Below, one piece after another: positions 1 through 8,679 of a stretch of 64,000 nucleotides of DNA. The DNA lies in assembly GCF_030323025.1 (NCBI RefSeq), contig NZ_CP097329.1, forward strand, positions 1,829,001 through 1,893,000. Reading direction: 5' to 3'. The stretch is from Pseudanabaena mucicola str. Chao 1806 (GTDB lineage: Bacteria > Cyanobacteriota > Cyanobacteriia > Pseudanabaenales > Pseudanabaenaceae). How positions within the stretch are numbered: the stretch's first letter is position 1; every line of letters starts with the position of its first letter. Position numbers and translations under genes: made by a program. A model generated the notes under the pieces. The model ran no database searches and was not told the DNA's origin. It worked only from the letters and a program-made list of their open reading frames with translations.

Positions 1-14
1 AAAGGAGACTAACC

Positions 15-1049
15 GTGATCGTCGTAACCAAGATTGGGACACCCGCAGAGGAAGTTGCGCGGATCTGCGATGAACTATCTAGTTGGGGGTTGTCACCTGA
101 AAAAATTGTTGGCAAGCATAAAGTTGTTTTAGGTTTAGTCGGTGAAACCGCCGACCTCGATCGCAATCGCATTGAAGAATTAAGTCCTTGGATAGAGTCT
201 GTGTTACGAGTAGAACGTCCGTTTAAACGCGCTAGTCGTGAATATCGTCATCATGAAGCCAGTGTCGTGATTGTACCGACACCAAATGGTGATGTAGCGA
301 TCGGTGAGCATTATCCCTTAACCGTTGTTGCTGGTCCCTGCTCTGTTGAGAATGAAGAAATGATCGTTGAAACAGCAATGCGCGTCAAGTCATCGGGGGC
401 TCAGTTTCTAAGAGGTGGAGCCTATAAGCCACGTACTTCCCCTTATGCTTTTCAGGGACATGGTGAGAGCGCTCTATCCCTATTAGCAGCAGCAAGAGAA
501 GCTAGTGGTCTAGGGATTATTACGGAAGTAATGGATACTGCTGATATTGAGAAGATTGCTGAAGTTGCAGATGTGCTGCAAATTGGTGCAAGAAATATGC
601 AGAATTTCTCATTACTCAAGCAAGTGGGTAAACAGAACAAACCGATTTTGCTCAAACGTGGCTTAGCAGCAACAATTGACGATTGGCTGATGGCAGCAGA
701 ATATATTCTTGCGGAAGGGAACCCTAATGTAATTCTCTGCGAACGTGGAATTAGAACTTTTGATCGCGAATATACTCGCAATACTCTAGATTTAGCAGCA
801 ATTCCTGTATTACGTAAGTTAACCCATTTACCAATCATGATCGATCCTAGCCATGGTACTGGTTGGTCAGATTATGTGCCATCCATGAGTCTTGCCGCGA
901 TCGCTGCGGGTGTAGATTCGCTGATGATCGAAGTGCATCCCAATCCCAAAAAGGCTCTCTCCGATGGTCCTCAGTCCTTAACTTTTGATGCTTTCGATAA
1001 GTTAATGTTTCAGGTTAATCGTATGGCTCAAGTAATGGGTAGAGCATAA
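15..1049 (+). CDS. aroF: 3-deoxy-7-phosphoheptulonate (DAHP) synthase, type I-beta
   Basis: Condenses phosphoenolpyruvate and erythrose 4-phosphate in the first step of the shikimate pathway, in the cytoplasm. The 344-residue protein has an N-terminal ferredoxin-like regulatory domain (about 1-75), then the TIM barrel. Visible signatures are GPCSVE at 107-112 (metal-ligand Cys109), RGGAYKPRTSPYAFQG at 133-148 (PEP binding), DPSHGTG at 277-283 (His280) and the C-terminal Glu306 and Asp317. The start is GTG at 15, preceded by a strong AAAGGAG at 1-7. This architecture is the single-domain cyanobacterial/Gram-positive form, without a fused chorismate mutase. aroA, a later step of the same pathway, lies at 54.1 kb. 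Family assignment is secure; feedback specificity cannot be read from sequence. Confidence 0.96.
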   Translation: MIVVTKIGTPAEEVARICDELSSWGLSPEKIVGKHKVVLGLVGETADLDRNRIEELSPWIESVLRVERPFKRASREYRHHEASVVIVPTPNGDVAIGEHYPLTVVAGPCSVENEEMIVETAMRVKSSGAQFLRGGAYKPRTSPYAFQGHGESALSLLAAAREASGLGIITEVMDTADIEKIAEVADVLQIGARNMQNFSLLKQVGKQNKPILLKRGLAATIDDWLMAAEYILAEGNPNVILCERGIRTFDREYTRNTLDLAAIPVLRKLTHLPIMIDPSHGTGWSDYVPSMSLAAIAAGVDSLMIEVHPNPKKALSDGPQSLTFDAFDKLMFQVNRMAQVMGRA

Positions 1050-1114
1050 TCAAAAGAAACTCCTTAGAAGCATAAGTATCTTGCGGATAAAAATGTCCCA
1101 CAAAGTTATCTAGT

Positions 1115-1162
1115 AGCTTCGACTTCGCTCAGCTAACGTTGGCTGAGCGGAGCCGAAGCCAT
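1115..1162. repeat. Palindromic spacer repeat (short hairpin)
   Basis: An imperfect inverted repeat reads GCTTCGACTTCGCTCAGC on one arm and GGCTGAGCGGAGCCGAAGCC on the other. A closely related hairpin lies at 35689-35732 and a degraded one near 23411-23461. It sits in the aroF to thioesterase spacer and could end aroF transcripts, but no T-tract follows. Confidence 0.6.
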
Positions 1163-1180
1163 AGGGCTTTTAAATTAATA

Positions 1181-1280
1181 AGTAGCTAGACATAAGTAAA
1201 CTAAAAACCGAGAGTTTTATTCCGCCCGCGTAGCGTGCGGAATAAAACTCTGGTTTGGGTTTTAATTAAGTTGAGCTACT
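1181..1280. mobile_element. TA-flanked MITE-like palindrome, family R1, copy 1
   Basis: A 100-bp element starts AGTAGCTAGACATAAG and ends GTTGAGCTACT, with a TA on each side (1179-1180 and 1281-1282). The two halves form a long imperfect hairpin around a GC-rich core (CCGCCCGCGTAGCG). Other copies lie at 5008, 15180, 18099, 32549 and 40378. This copy has a slightly changed core (ATTCCGCCCGC) and has drifted from the others. There is no coding capacity, so mobility would depend on a transposase supplied in trans. Confidence 0.85.
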
Positions 1281-1303
1281 TAGCAAATCCCTAAGGAGTT
1301 TCT

Positions 1304-1741
1304 TTGATTGGAAAAACGATGAATCAAGCATTTATTTATAATCGCACAATTAATTTTCGTGATACCGATGCGGCGGGAGTAGTTTACTTTGCCAATGGAT
1401 TAGCCCTTTGTCATGAAGCCTATGAAGCATCACTAGCTTCTTCAGGGATAAGCTTGCAATCTTTTTTTCGTGGAGATGTGATTGCTGTACCAATTACTCA
1501 TGCCAGCATTGATTTTTTTAAACCCATGTTTTGCGGCGATCGCATCGCAATCTCTTTGACTGCTACTCAGCTAAGTACGGAATCCTTTCAAATTACATAT
1601 CAGCTTTATTTGAGTTGTGCAGAGGATCGTCAAAATGCAATCGCTGAAGCTCTCACTAAACATACATGTATTGACACCAGCACTAGAAAAAGGTGTAGCC
1701 TTTCTAAAGAACTTTTGCAATGGATGAAAATGACGCAATGA
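1304..1741 (+). CDS. Hot-dog acyl-CoA thioesterase, probable 1,4-dihydroxy-2-naphthoyl-CoA hydrolase
   Basis: A 4HBT-family hot-dog thioesterase of 145 residues. The motif FRDTDAAGVVYFANGLALCH (residues 18-37) holds the catalytic Asp region. It matches the cyanobacterial enzymes that hydrolyse DHNA-CoA in phylloquinone synthesis, the quinone of photosystem I. The start is uncertain: TTG at 1304 has AAGGAG (1293-1298) at ideal spacing, while ATG at 1319 is about 20 nt away and would remove five residues. The next gene overlaps by ATGA, so the methyltransferase is translationally coupled. Family is sure; the substrate is inferred from cyanobacterial orthology. Confidence 0.85.
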   Translation: MIGKTMNQAFIYNRTINFRDTDAAGVVYFANGLALCHEAYEASLASSGISLQSFFRGDVIAVPITHASIDFFKPMFCGDRIAISLTATQLSTESFQITYQLYLSCAEDRQNAIAEALTKHTCIDTSTRKRCSLSKELLQWMKMTQ

Positions 1742-2367
1742 CAACGATTTTACGTGACTGGAGTTATCGCTATCAATGGTTTTATGACACTGTGTCAGCA
1801 ATGGCATCCCTGAGCGTTGGAGGTGAGTCTCGATTTCGGAAGCTTTTCCTCAAAGATTTACAGGTTAATCCTGAAGCAAAAGTTCTCGATCTTTGCTGTG
1901 GGGCAGGACAAGCCACGCGGGAATTGGTCAAACATTTTCAGCATGTCACTGGTTTAGATGCCTCGCCGATCGCCATTAAACGCGCTAAGCAAAATGTACC
2001 CCAAGCAGAATATGTCGAGGCTTTCGCTGAGAAAATGCCCTTTAGCGATCGCAGTTTCGATCTGGTGATTACGAGTACAGCGATGCATGAAATGCAATCG
2101 GAACAGTTACAGGAAATTATCCAAGAAGTGCAACGAATTCTCACTCCTGAGGGACAATTCATCATCATTGACTTTCATCGCCCCACAAATCCTTTGTATT
2201 GGCTACCGATCGCCACTTTTTTATGGCTATTTGAAACCGAAACCGCATGGCAATTGCTCAAAACCGATCTGCATCAGCTTTTAAATACATTTGGGCTAAC
2301 GGTTGAATCTTGTCAACTCTATGCTGGGGGCAGTTTGCAAGTTTTGCGATCGCGCAAAGTGTTTTAA
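1738..2367 (+). CDS. Class I SAM-dependent methyltransferase
   Basis: A Rossmann methyltransferase of 209 residues. Motif I is VLDLCCGAGQATREL (about 47-61), followed by the acidic ribose-binding loop GLDASP and the motif II region FDLVITSTAMHE. The start chosen is ATG at 1738, which overlaps the upstream stop as ATGA; an in-frame ATG at 1720 would lie inside the thioesterase gene. The fold resembles MenG/UbiE-like and other small-molecule methyltransferases. Coupling to a DHNA-CoA thioesterase would fit quinone metabolism, but that is inference and I cannot name the substrate. A strong terminator follows directly. Confidence 0.85.
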   Translation: MTTILRDWSYRYQWFYDTVSAMASLSVGGESRFRKLFLKDLQVNPEAKVLDLCCGAGQATRELVKHFQHVTGLDASPIAIKRAKQNVPQAEYVEAFAEKMPFSDRSFDLVITSTAMHEMQSEQLQEIIQEVQRILTPEGQFIIIDFHRPTNPLYWLPIATFLWLFETETAWQLLKTDLHQLLNTFGLTVESCQLYAGGSLQVLRSRKVF

Positions 2368-2377
2368 ATCAATTTCA

Positions 2378-2404
2378 ATAAAAAGGGGCTTCAGCCCCTT
2401 TTTA
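2378..2404 (+). terminator. Rho-independent terminator after the methyltransferase
   Basis: The stem AAAAAGGGGCT/AGCCCCTTTTT with a short TC loop is followed by T residues and lies 11 nt after the methyltransferase stop codon. Confidence 0.85.
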
Positions 2405-2424
2405 TCTGGCTAAAACTAGCGTTA

Positions 2425-2514
2425 TATAGCAATCCTAAATGGTTTTGTGGAAGCCACCCCTTCGGGGTGGCTTCCACAAAACCAAAAAACTACAAATGAT
2501 TTAGGGCTGCTATA
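2425..2514. mobile_element. TA-flanked MITE-like palindrome, family R2, copy 1
   Basis: Terminal inverted repeats TATAGCAATCCTAAAT and ATTTAGGGCTGCTATA bracket a perfect inner stem (TGGAAGCCACCCC, TTCG loop). Relatives lie at 10202, 23374 and 49702; their ends are conserved and their inner stems differ. Confidence 0.8.
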
Positions 2515-2572
2515 GTATAAACTATGAAACGATTATGAAAAGCTGTAACATTGCTTAATAAGCAATCAATAA

Positions 2573-2938
2573 ATGATGTCACTAAAATCTGAACCTAGAC
2601 TTGAAACTCTAGCTGAAAGCCAATTACAATCAGTATCACAACCCCAATCCCAGATCAAAGTAGAGCATTGGCAAATTGTGATTACTACCTTTATCACAGT
2701 TTTTTTAGCAGAAATTGGTGACAAAACGCAGCTAACCACCTTAATGATTGCCGCCCAATCGCATCAACCTTGGATTGTTTTTGCAGGAGCAGCGATCGCT
2801 TTGGTCTCGACTAGTCTCTTAGGCGTACTTGCTGGCAAATGGCTCGCCAAAACCTTTTCTCCCAATTTGTTGAATACCCTCGCAGGTTTAAGTTTTCTAT
2901 TTCTCTCCATCAGTTTATTGTGGGATGCCATCCTTTAG
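2573..2938 (+). CDS. Single-domain UPF0016/GDT1 transporter, first half of a hemi manganese-exporter pair
   Basis: A 121-residue membrane protein with a hydrophilic N-terminus of about 35 residues and one UPF0016 (GDT1/TMEM165) repeat. The hallmark E-x-G-D-K-T is AEIGDKTQLTT at about 45-55, followed by two more hydrophobic helices. Classical members (for example cyanobacterial Mnx) carry two such repeats in one chain; here the second repeat is the separate gene at 3087. The two products would have to form a heterodimer to make one transporter, probably exporting Mn2+ from the cytoplasm. Two-gene UPF0016 systems are known in other cyanobacteria (Hmx1/Hmx2). An R5 palindrome separates the halves. 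Confidence 0.85.
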   Translation: MMSLKSEPRLETLAESQLQSVSQPQSQIKVEHWQIVITTFITVFLAEIGDKTQLTTLMIAAQSHQPWIVFAGAAIALVSTSLLGVLAGKWLAKTFSPNLLNTLAGLSFLFLSISLLWDAIL

Positions 2939-2989
2939 CTAATGCAACCCTATTTCTCCGCAAGCATCAAAAATTCTCAGTAGTCATGC

Positions 2990-3057
2990 GATGTAATTGT
3001 GTTGCGGGCGGTTAGCGCCCGCAACACAATTACTAAAAAAATTACTTTGCAGCACTA
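2990..3057. mobile_element. Palindromic element, family R5, copy 1, between the two UPF0016 genes
   Basis: The stem GTAATTGTGTTGCGGGCG/CGCCCGCAACACAATTAC is followed by a shared tail CTAAAAAAATTACTTTGCAG. The same tail and stem occur at 19768-19836 (reverse orientation) and 49840-49903. It lies in the 148-bp gap between the transporter halves and may reduce readthrough between them. Confidence 0.75.
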
Positions 3058-3086
3058 CCAAATTCTCTAGTGATTATTTCAAAGAT

Positions 3087-3368
3087 ATGGACTGGCAATT
3101 ATTATTTCTGAGTTTCAGTACGATTTTCTTGTCTGAATTAGGCGACAAAAGCCAATTAGCAACTATGAGCTTAAGCGGCAGCTCGGCAGCACCTAAATAT
3201 GTATTTATTGGTTCTGCAGCCGCATTATTAATCGCCAGTGCCGTCGGTGTATTTCTCGGAGATAGTATCTCTGTATTTTTGCCAACCAAGTTACTGAAGG
3301 CGATCGCCGCAGGTTTATTTGCGATTATGGCAATGCGACTATTGATGGGTAATGGCAGCGAAGAATAA
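3087..3368 (+). CDS. Single-domain UPF0016/GDT1 transporter, second half of the pair
   Basis: A 93-residue membrane protein with the second UPF0016 signature, SELGDKSQLAT at about 16-26, and three predicted helices. The start is ATG at 3087; a longer in-frame reading from 2997 begins inside the R5 palindrome and is an artefact. It has almost no N-terminal extension, unlike its partner at 2573. It is inferred to pair with that protein to form a six-helix cation exporter. UPF0016 membership is clear from the motif; Mn2+ as substrate comes from characterised relatives. Confidence 0.85.
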   Translation: MDWQLLFLSFSTIFLSELGDKSQLATMSLSGSSAAPKYVFIGSAAALLIASAVGVFLGDSISVFLPTKLLKAIAAGLFAIMAMRLLMGNGSEE

Positions 3369-3403
3369 CCCTTCATTCAGAATGACAAATTCATTCTAAA
3401 CAC

Positions 3404-4987
3404 TTAGGGCTGATAGTCTCCACCAGAGCCATATTTCCAAGCATCGATTTGGCGTTGTAGTCGATATTGCTGTTCGGGTAAAAGATTAGCGATTACAGTC
3501 TCAGCTTGTTGACTGACTTGATTCAAAAAACTATAGGTTCCCAAACTGAGATAATGTTTCAGCCAATCTATTAAAGTGACAACACCAACCTGCTGCATGA
3601 TTTTAAGGACTAATACTGGATCAGCGATAGACATCGCAAGCATAGTCTGGGCTAATGGCACAAACTGCACGACATCTTGCAAAAATGGATAGAGTACCCG
3701 ATCGCCTAATTTCTCCATCGACGTAAACGTGACTCCTAGCAAATAATTAATGCGATCACGTTCAATTTTTTGATTAACAGCAACACTCATGGATTTTTGG
3801 AATAGCCAAGTAACTGAGAGATTTGGTTGATAGGGTTGTAGCGATCGTAAATCCGCTTGCGATAGCCAATCGCCATGTAATGCTGCATTAAGCCCATCGG
3901 TTAAGCGTGACAGATGACGCACCATAGAGCCAAATCCGCCAAAACTAAGTGGTGACTGCATTCCTGAACTGTCACCCACTTGTAAAATTCGATCCCAAGG
4001 GGTTTGCAAAGGATTATTTTGATAGGAAGGGAAAAATCCAAAGAGAACACGCTCAAATTGCAGTTGCTGAAGTTCGATTTCTTGATATTTGGGCAGCCAA
4101 AATAGATAGTCTTCCATTAGTTGAGCGAAACTAGGTCGCTGTGGGTCAGCATCAACATAGGTAAACATATAGGTAGTCCTACCATCCTTTGCAGGAAAAG
4201 CTTCCCAAAAATACTGACATTGATTTTGAATGGGTGTAAAGCTATAAATCAAGTCACCATAGGGTTTTTCAGGTATTCCCTTAGCACAACTGCCTACAAC
4301 CATACAGACACCATCAGGTTTGATATTGCCTTGTATTAGCGATCGCGCTTGCTTCGCAATTGGCGAGAAATGCCCCATTACATCCAGCAATAACCGCCCT
4401 GTAATTCTCTCTATAATAGCATTCTCCAGTTTAGGAATGATTTCTACGGATACACCGTTAGGATGCGTATTTGCTCTTTGAAATGCAGTTTGCTCAAATA
4501 ATTTACCGCCAGCATCAAGAAATTTTTGTTTGAGAACTGCTAACAAATAAACGGGGTCAATTCCAATATTAAGGATATCCCGTACCCATAAATCTTTCCC
4601 CCCTTGAAATCCAACTCTAGCAGGATTATAGACTGTGGCGATCGCCTGTTCTAGTTCCGCTTCTGTCAGCAAATCTAATTCCAGAAAAGCATTTAGCTCC
4701 TTACGAGAAATATTCCATTCCTGTACCCTACCTCGCAATATACCCTGCTCAATGACTACCACACTCCAGCCCCGTCGCTGTAATGCTGAGGCAATAAATA
4801 TCCCCAAGGTTCCCCCACAAACTATGACATCAAAGTTTAGATCTTGTAGTTGTTCTTGGGAATTATCAACTGCTTGGGGAATTGGTTGATCAAACTGCCG
4901 ATATTTAAACCAAAGGTTATCCATACGCTCTAATTGCGATGGAATTTCTACAGGCATTTGTGATCGCACAGTTTCAAATAAAGACAT
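3404..4987 (-). CDS. cruP: FAD-dependent lycopene cyclase family protein, CruP-like
   Basis: A 527-residue flavoprotein of the CruA/CruP group. The Rossmann dinucleotide site is at about 53-77 (VIVCGGTLGIFIASALQRRG) and ends in an acidic strand (VVVIEQG). A second conserved FAD-contact region is LQVGDSSGMQSPLSFGGFGS in the middle of the protein. Length and the absence of CruA-like extensions favour CruP, a conserved paralogue in cyanobacteria and chloroplasts whose cyclase activity is disputed and which has been tied to oxidative-stress protection. No other carotenoid gene is nearby. It could still be the functional CruA cyclase; a phylogeny would decide. Confidence 0.78.
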   Translation of the reverse strand: MSLFETVRSQMPVEIPSQLERMDNLWFKYRQFDQPIPQAVDNSQEQLQDLNFDVIVCGGTLGIFIASALQRRGWSVVVIEQGILRGRVQEWNISRKELNAFLELDLLTEAELEQAIATVYNPARVGFQGGKDLWVRDILNIGIDPVYLLAVLKQKFLDAGGKLFEQTAFQRANTHPNGVSVEIIPKLENAIIERITGRLLLDVMGHFSPIAKQARSLIQGNIKPDGVCMVVGSCAKGIPEKPYGDLIYSFTPIQNQCQYFWEAFPAKDGRTTYMFTYVDADPQRPSFAQLMEDYLFWLPKYQEIELQQLQFERVLFGFFPSYQNNPLQTPWDRILQVGDSSGMQSPLSFGGFGSMVRHLSRLTDGLNAALHGDWLSQADLRSLQPYQPNLSVTWLFQKSMSVAVNQKIERDRINYLLGVTFTSMEKLGDRVLYPFLQDVVQFVPLAQTMLAMSIADPVLVLKIMQQVGVVTLIDWLKHYLSLGTYSFLNQVSQQAETVIANLLPEQQYRLQRQIDAWKYGSGGDYQP

Positions 4988-5007
4988 ATTAGTAAAGCTT
5001 TGCTATA

Positions 5008-5108
5008 AGTAGCTCAACTTAATTAAAACCCAAACCGATAGTTTTGTTCCGCCCGCGTAGCGGGCGGAACAAAACTATCGGTTTTTAGTTTACTTATGTC
5101 TAACTACT
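5008..5108. mobile_element. TA-flanked MITE-like palindrome, family R1, copy 2 (reverse orientation)
   Basis: It starts AGTAGCTCAACTTAATTAAA and ends TTACTTATGTCTAACTACT, the reverse complement of copy 1. TA lies at 5006-5007 and 5109-5110. It sits just upstream of the CruP-like gene start. Confidence 0.85.
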
Positions 5109-5157
5109 TACTAATTTGTTGATGGTGCAGCTTCGCTGCACCATCAACAAATTAGTA
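5109..5157. mobile_element. TA-bounded perfect palindrome abutting R1 copy 2
   Basis: The stem CTAATTTGTTGATGGTGCAG/CTGCACCATCAACAAATTAG has a TTCG-type loop and shares its left TA (5109-5110) with the R1 element. Two elements meeting at one TA suggests sequential insertion at the same target. Confidence 0.7.
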
Positions 5158-5162
5158 TAGTC

Positions 5163-5681
5163 TTAACGCTGATACCTTGGATCACAATAGTCGCGCAACC
5201 ATTTATTCGTGGCATCAGCGATCGCAGCATCACTCACATCCACAGGCGGAGCTTGTCCAATTCGCATAAATGCCATTGCTAAACGCCATCCATGAGAAGT
5301 TGGCACGACAAATAACCAATAAGCGCGTTGTGAAGTTTCAACTTTGCCCGTTTGCCTTTCTAGTATCGAGAAAAAAATCTGCTGCGGTAAGCGATCACGT
5401 GGTTGATCAGGCGCAAGGGGCAAAGGCTCAAGATCTGGCTGACTAATTGTCATTACTTCCCGTTTCAGTCTGAGCCGAATGTAGGTACGATTAAGATAAT
5501 CTGGCAAGTCCTTAGCCAAGGATTTACTCAAATTAGGGAAATCAGCAGGGCAAACGCGATTATTGATATAGGTCTCCGCATTTACTGGGCTAGAGCCACG
5601 CATGGGCATAAAGACAAATAGAGCGATCGCTATTGCCATGCGGAACAAATTCTGGCGCTGATTCACCCAATTTATGAGCAT
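5163..5681 (-). CDS. Secreted protein of unknown function
   Basis: A 172-residue protein with a signal peptide (hydrophobic stretch about 13-27, cleavage likely after VNAET). The mature part carries three Cys (about 44, 166 and nearby), a DLPDYLNRTYIRLRLKRE segment and a C-terminal NKWLRDYCDPRYQR. I recognise no domain. It starts one nucleotide after the stop of the hybrid kinase gene, so it is almost certainly the last gene of that operon. That suggests a periplasmic accessory role in sensing, which is inference only. Confidence 0.75.
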   Translation of the reverse strand: MLINWVNQRQNLFRMAIAIALFVFMPMRGSSPVNAETYINNRVCPADFPNLSKSLAKDLPDYLNRTYIRLRLKREVMTISQPDLEPLPLAPDQPRDRLPQQIFFSILERQTGKVETSQRAYWLFVVPTSHGWRLAMAFMRIGQAPPVDVSDAAIADATNKWLRDYCDPRYQR

Positions 5682-5682
5682 A

Positions 5683-8670
5683 TTATCCTTCAGAAATTAA
5701 CAAAAAGCGAATGTGTTTCATACTCTGTTCAGTACGCAGAGACTGCACCTGCTGTGCTATTTTAGTACTAGCAATGATGATATCAGGTTGAGATGCTATG
5801 ACATTTACTAGTAAATCATCTTGAGGAGAAATCGTGATAGGTACAAAACCCTGACTTTGTAGCATTTCTACTAATAGACTAATTGAGACAAAGTTATCAT
5901 CAACGATAAGAATCCTTCTGTCCTTAGCGGATTTGTTAGTCAACAACAAGTTCATTTCTCGCAACAGAATTACCATATCAACTGGCTTCGTTACATAACT
6001 ATCAATTCCCAATTGGAAGCCTTGATTATTATCATCCAACGCCGACACGATAATAATGGGAATATCTAAAGTTACGGGATCGGATTTGAGAATAGAAGCC
6101 ACTTCATATCCATTAATCCCCTGCATGATGATATCAAGAGTAATCAAATCAGGACGAACTTCATGCACCTTAGAGAGAGCCGTTTGCCCATTGTCTGCCT
6201 CATAGACGACATACCCTTCAGTTTCTAGCTCCTGTCTCAGTAGACTCCGGACATTTTCATCATCGTCAACCACCAAGATTATTTTCGATTCACCCTCAGT
6301 AGTCTGTCCTTCCGATTGCCGATCCAGCATTACTCTCTTTTTAAGCTGCTCAATCAGCACCTCGAAGTTTATTGAAGTAATTGGAGCTTTATAATCCGCT
6401 TCCATCGCTGTCTGAACTGGCAATGTAAACGATAAGGTACTACCTTTACCCAGTTCACTTTCCACCCAAATTCTACCACCATGATGTTCAATAATTTCTC
6501 GCGAAATTGGTAAACCCAAACCAGTACCTTGGGGCTTATCAGTCAATGTGTCGCCAACCTGCTTAAATTTCTCAAATACTTTGGGTTGATCGGATTCAGT
6601 AATACCTACTCCCTGATCAGCAACACTGACTGTGATCGACTGGTGATTATGTTTGACGCGACAGGTAATACTCCCTTTTTCTGTGAATTTCACAGCATTA
6701 GAGATTAAATTGATCACCACTTGAATCAGGCGATCCTTATCACCATAGATATTGGGTAAATCGGGTGCAATTTCGCGGATTGGAACTAATCCCTTTTGCT
6801 CAAATAATGCCGAAGTTGCAGAGAAAGCACGATCAATTACTTCCGTAATCGATAAGGTATTCATGTTCCATTGCATCTTCCCTGATTCAATTTTGGCAAT
6901 ATCGAGGACTTCGTTAATTAACTTGGTAAGTCGAGTTCCTTCTGAAACAATAATTTCGATGTTTTCAGAAATTTGACGTACACTTCGCTTGACTTTTTTA
7001 TCATCGGTTTGAATCAAGGGGAAGATCGACTCATCTAGTTTTTTCTGAATTAATTTTGCAAAACCTAGCACAGAAGTAAGTGGCGTGCGTAATTCATGGG
7101 ATACGATTGAGATGAAGTCTGTTTTCATGCGATCTACTTCTTTTTCTGCTGTAATATCACGAATTAGGATGACCGTGCCCAGATAATCCACTCCTAATTT
7201 GGAAGATTTGCTAACTTCTCTAAAAATTGAGGTTGCTACCGCTTTTCCTATATGACGCTCAGTCAAGGCAAACTCAGCACTAAATACTTGGCGTGGATTT
7301 TCCCTGGTACTATTAATAATTGTGGAAATTTCTTCTGCTTTAAAGATCTCCTGATAGTTTTCTGCATTTGCGATCGCTTGACTACTTACTCCAATCATGC
7401 CAGCGATCGCAGGATTAAATTGGGTGATCCGATTCTCACTATCAACTACTACCAAGCCATCGACCATATTATCGATAATCGCTTTGATTTCACTAGTGCG
7501 TTGTTCGACCTTCTGCTCTAGGGTATGGCTATAGTCCGCAAGCTGTTCCCCCGAATTTTTGAGTTGCGATGTCATTTGGTTAAACGCGATTGCCAAAATA
7601 CCAATTTCATCCTCAGTCAAAACAGGCGCTTGTGCATTCAAATTACCACCCGAAACTTGGTTGGCTGCATCGGCGATCGCTAAAATGGGCTGAGAAATCC
7701 GACGGGCAATTAAATATACTGCCGTTAGCAAAATACCTGCGGAACTCAATCCAATTAGTAAAATGTCTCGTGCTAGGCGATCGGCAGGCTCAAAAGCTTC
7801 TGACTGCGATATTTCCGCTAACAAAGCGAGATTGAGATTATCAATCCATACGAAACTTCCTAATACAGGTACATTTTTATAGTTGCGATACAGACCCTCA
7901 CCATCTTTACCTTGGGCAGCCGCATTAATTCCTTCACTTTTAATATCTTTAGCAATTTCCTGATTATCTGTAACTGCTCCCGAAAGCAAAATGTTTTTGG
8001 CAGCTAATCTACCGACAATATAGGTTTCACCACTATTTCCTAAACCTGTATTTTGGCGAATGATGTCATCAACCCCTTGGAGATCAAGGTCAACTGCTAA
8101 CACGCCAATGCGATCATTAGCTTTGTTTGATAAAGGCGCAGCAAAGGTCATAGCCGCCTTACCTGAAATTGGGGAAATATAAAAGTTTGGAACGATTACA
8201 CGCGATTGGTCTCGAGTAAAGTAAGTGGTTGTATTACCTAAGGGCTGATATTTTCCTTCTTTTTGTTTATCCGTAGAGACAATCGTAATCCCATTATTTG
8301 TAAGAATCGAAATTTGTCGAATATTCGGCTTTACCGATGACACGTCTCCCATGAATTTTCTGAGTGATTCAATGGCAGTTTTAAATTCTGGAGATTCGCG
8401 ATCTTTGGTAAAAGTAACTTCTGAGTTCATTAAGAAATCTGGCAACTGAGTCATCAAAATTACATCACGACGCTGATTGTCAACCCATCGAGTGACCTGT
8501 GATTCCTTAAGTGATGTGGCAACGGCGAGGCGATCAATGGCTGAGCGTCTGAGAGCATCACGACTTCTGACATTAGCACTAACAGCTACGAGTAAAACGG
8601 TTACAATCGATAGAATTGAGAAATAACCCACAAGCTGGAGCAGCAGACGTTTCTTAAATAGGTTAAACAT
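5683..8670 (-). CDS. Membrane hybrid sensor histidine kinase (dCache-HAMP-PAS-HisKA-HATPase-REC-pseudoREC)
   Basis: A 995-residue kinase. In order: TM1 (about 13-32), a large periplasmic dCache-type sensor (35-300), TM2 (303-322), HAMP (322-375), a coiled coil, PAS (395-505), HisKA with phospho-acceptor His525 in SHELRTP, and HATPase_c with N-box Asn658 and GTGLGL at 715-720. The first receiver has DDD at 802-804, Asp846 and Lys895. A second receiver-like domain (918-995) keeps the acidic pair 924-925 but has Ser968 where the phospho-Asp belongs and ends early, so it is a pseudo-receiver. The gene lies 9 nt after a solute-binding lipoprotein gene and 1 nt before a secreted protein gene, so all three are one operon. 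Confidence 0.92.
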   Translation of the reverse strand: MFNLFKKRLLLQLVGYFSILSIVTVLLVAVSANVRSRDALRRSAIDRLAVATSLKESQVTRWVDNQRRDVILMTQLPDFLMNSEVTFTKDRESPEFKTAIESLRKFMGDVSSVKPNIRQISILTNNGITIVSTDKQKEGKYQPLGNTTTYFTRDQSRVIVPNFYISPISGKAAMTFAAPLSNKANDRIGVLAVDLDLQGVDDIIRQNTGLGNSGETYIVGRLAAKNILLSGAVTDNQEIAKDIKSEGINAAAQGKDGEGLYRNYKNVPVLGSFVWIDNLNLALLAEISQSEAFEPADRLARDILLIGLSSAGILLTAVYLIARRISQPILAIADAANQVSGGNLNAQAPVLTEDEIGILAIAFNQMTSQLKNSGEQLADYSHTLEQKVEQRTSEIKAIIDNMVDGLVVVDSENRITQFNPAIAGMIGVSSQAIANAENYQEIFKAEEISTIINSTRENPRQVFSAEFALTERHIGKAVATSIFREVSKSSKLGVDYLGTVILIRDITAEKEVDRMKTDFISIVSHELRTPLTSVLGFAKLIQKKLDESIFPLIQTDDKKVKRSVRQISENIEIIVSEGTRLTKLINEVLDIAKIESGKMQWNMNTLSITEVIDRAFSATSALFEQKGLVPIREIAPDLPNIYGDKDRLIQVVINLISNAVKFTEKGSITCRVKHNHQSITVSVADQGVGITESDQPKVFEKFKQVGDTLTDKPQGTGLGLPISREIIEHHGGRIWVESELGKGSTLSFTLPVQTAMEADYKAPITSINFEVLIEQLKKRVMLDRQSEGQTTEGESKIILVVDDDENVRSLLRQELETEGYVVYEADNGQTALSKVHEVRPDLITLDIIMQGINGYEVASILKSDPVTLDIPIIIVSALDDNNQGFQLGIDSYVTKPVDMVILLREMNLLLTNKSAKDRRILIVDDNFVSISLLVEMLQSQGFVPITISPQDDLLVNVIASQPDIIIASTKIAQQVQSLRTEQSMKHIRFLLISEG

Positions 8671-8679
8671 TTTCTATCC

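Noticed and set aside
2997-3086. N-terminal extension of the second UPF0016 gene
   Set aside because: The extra codons come from the R5 palindrome; the family sequence starts at ATG 3087.
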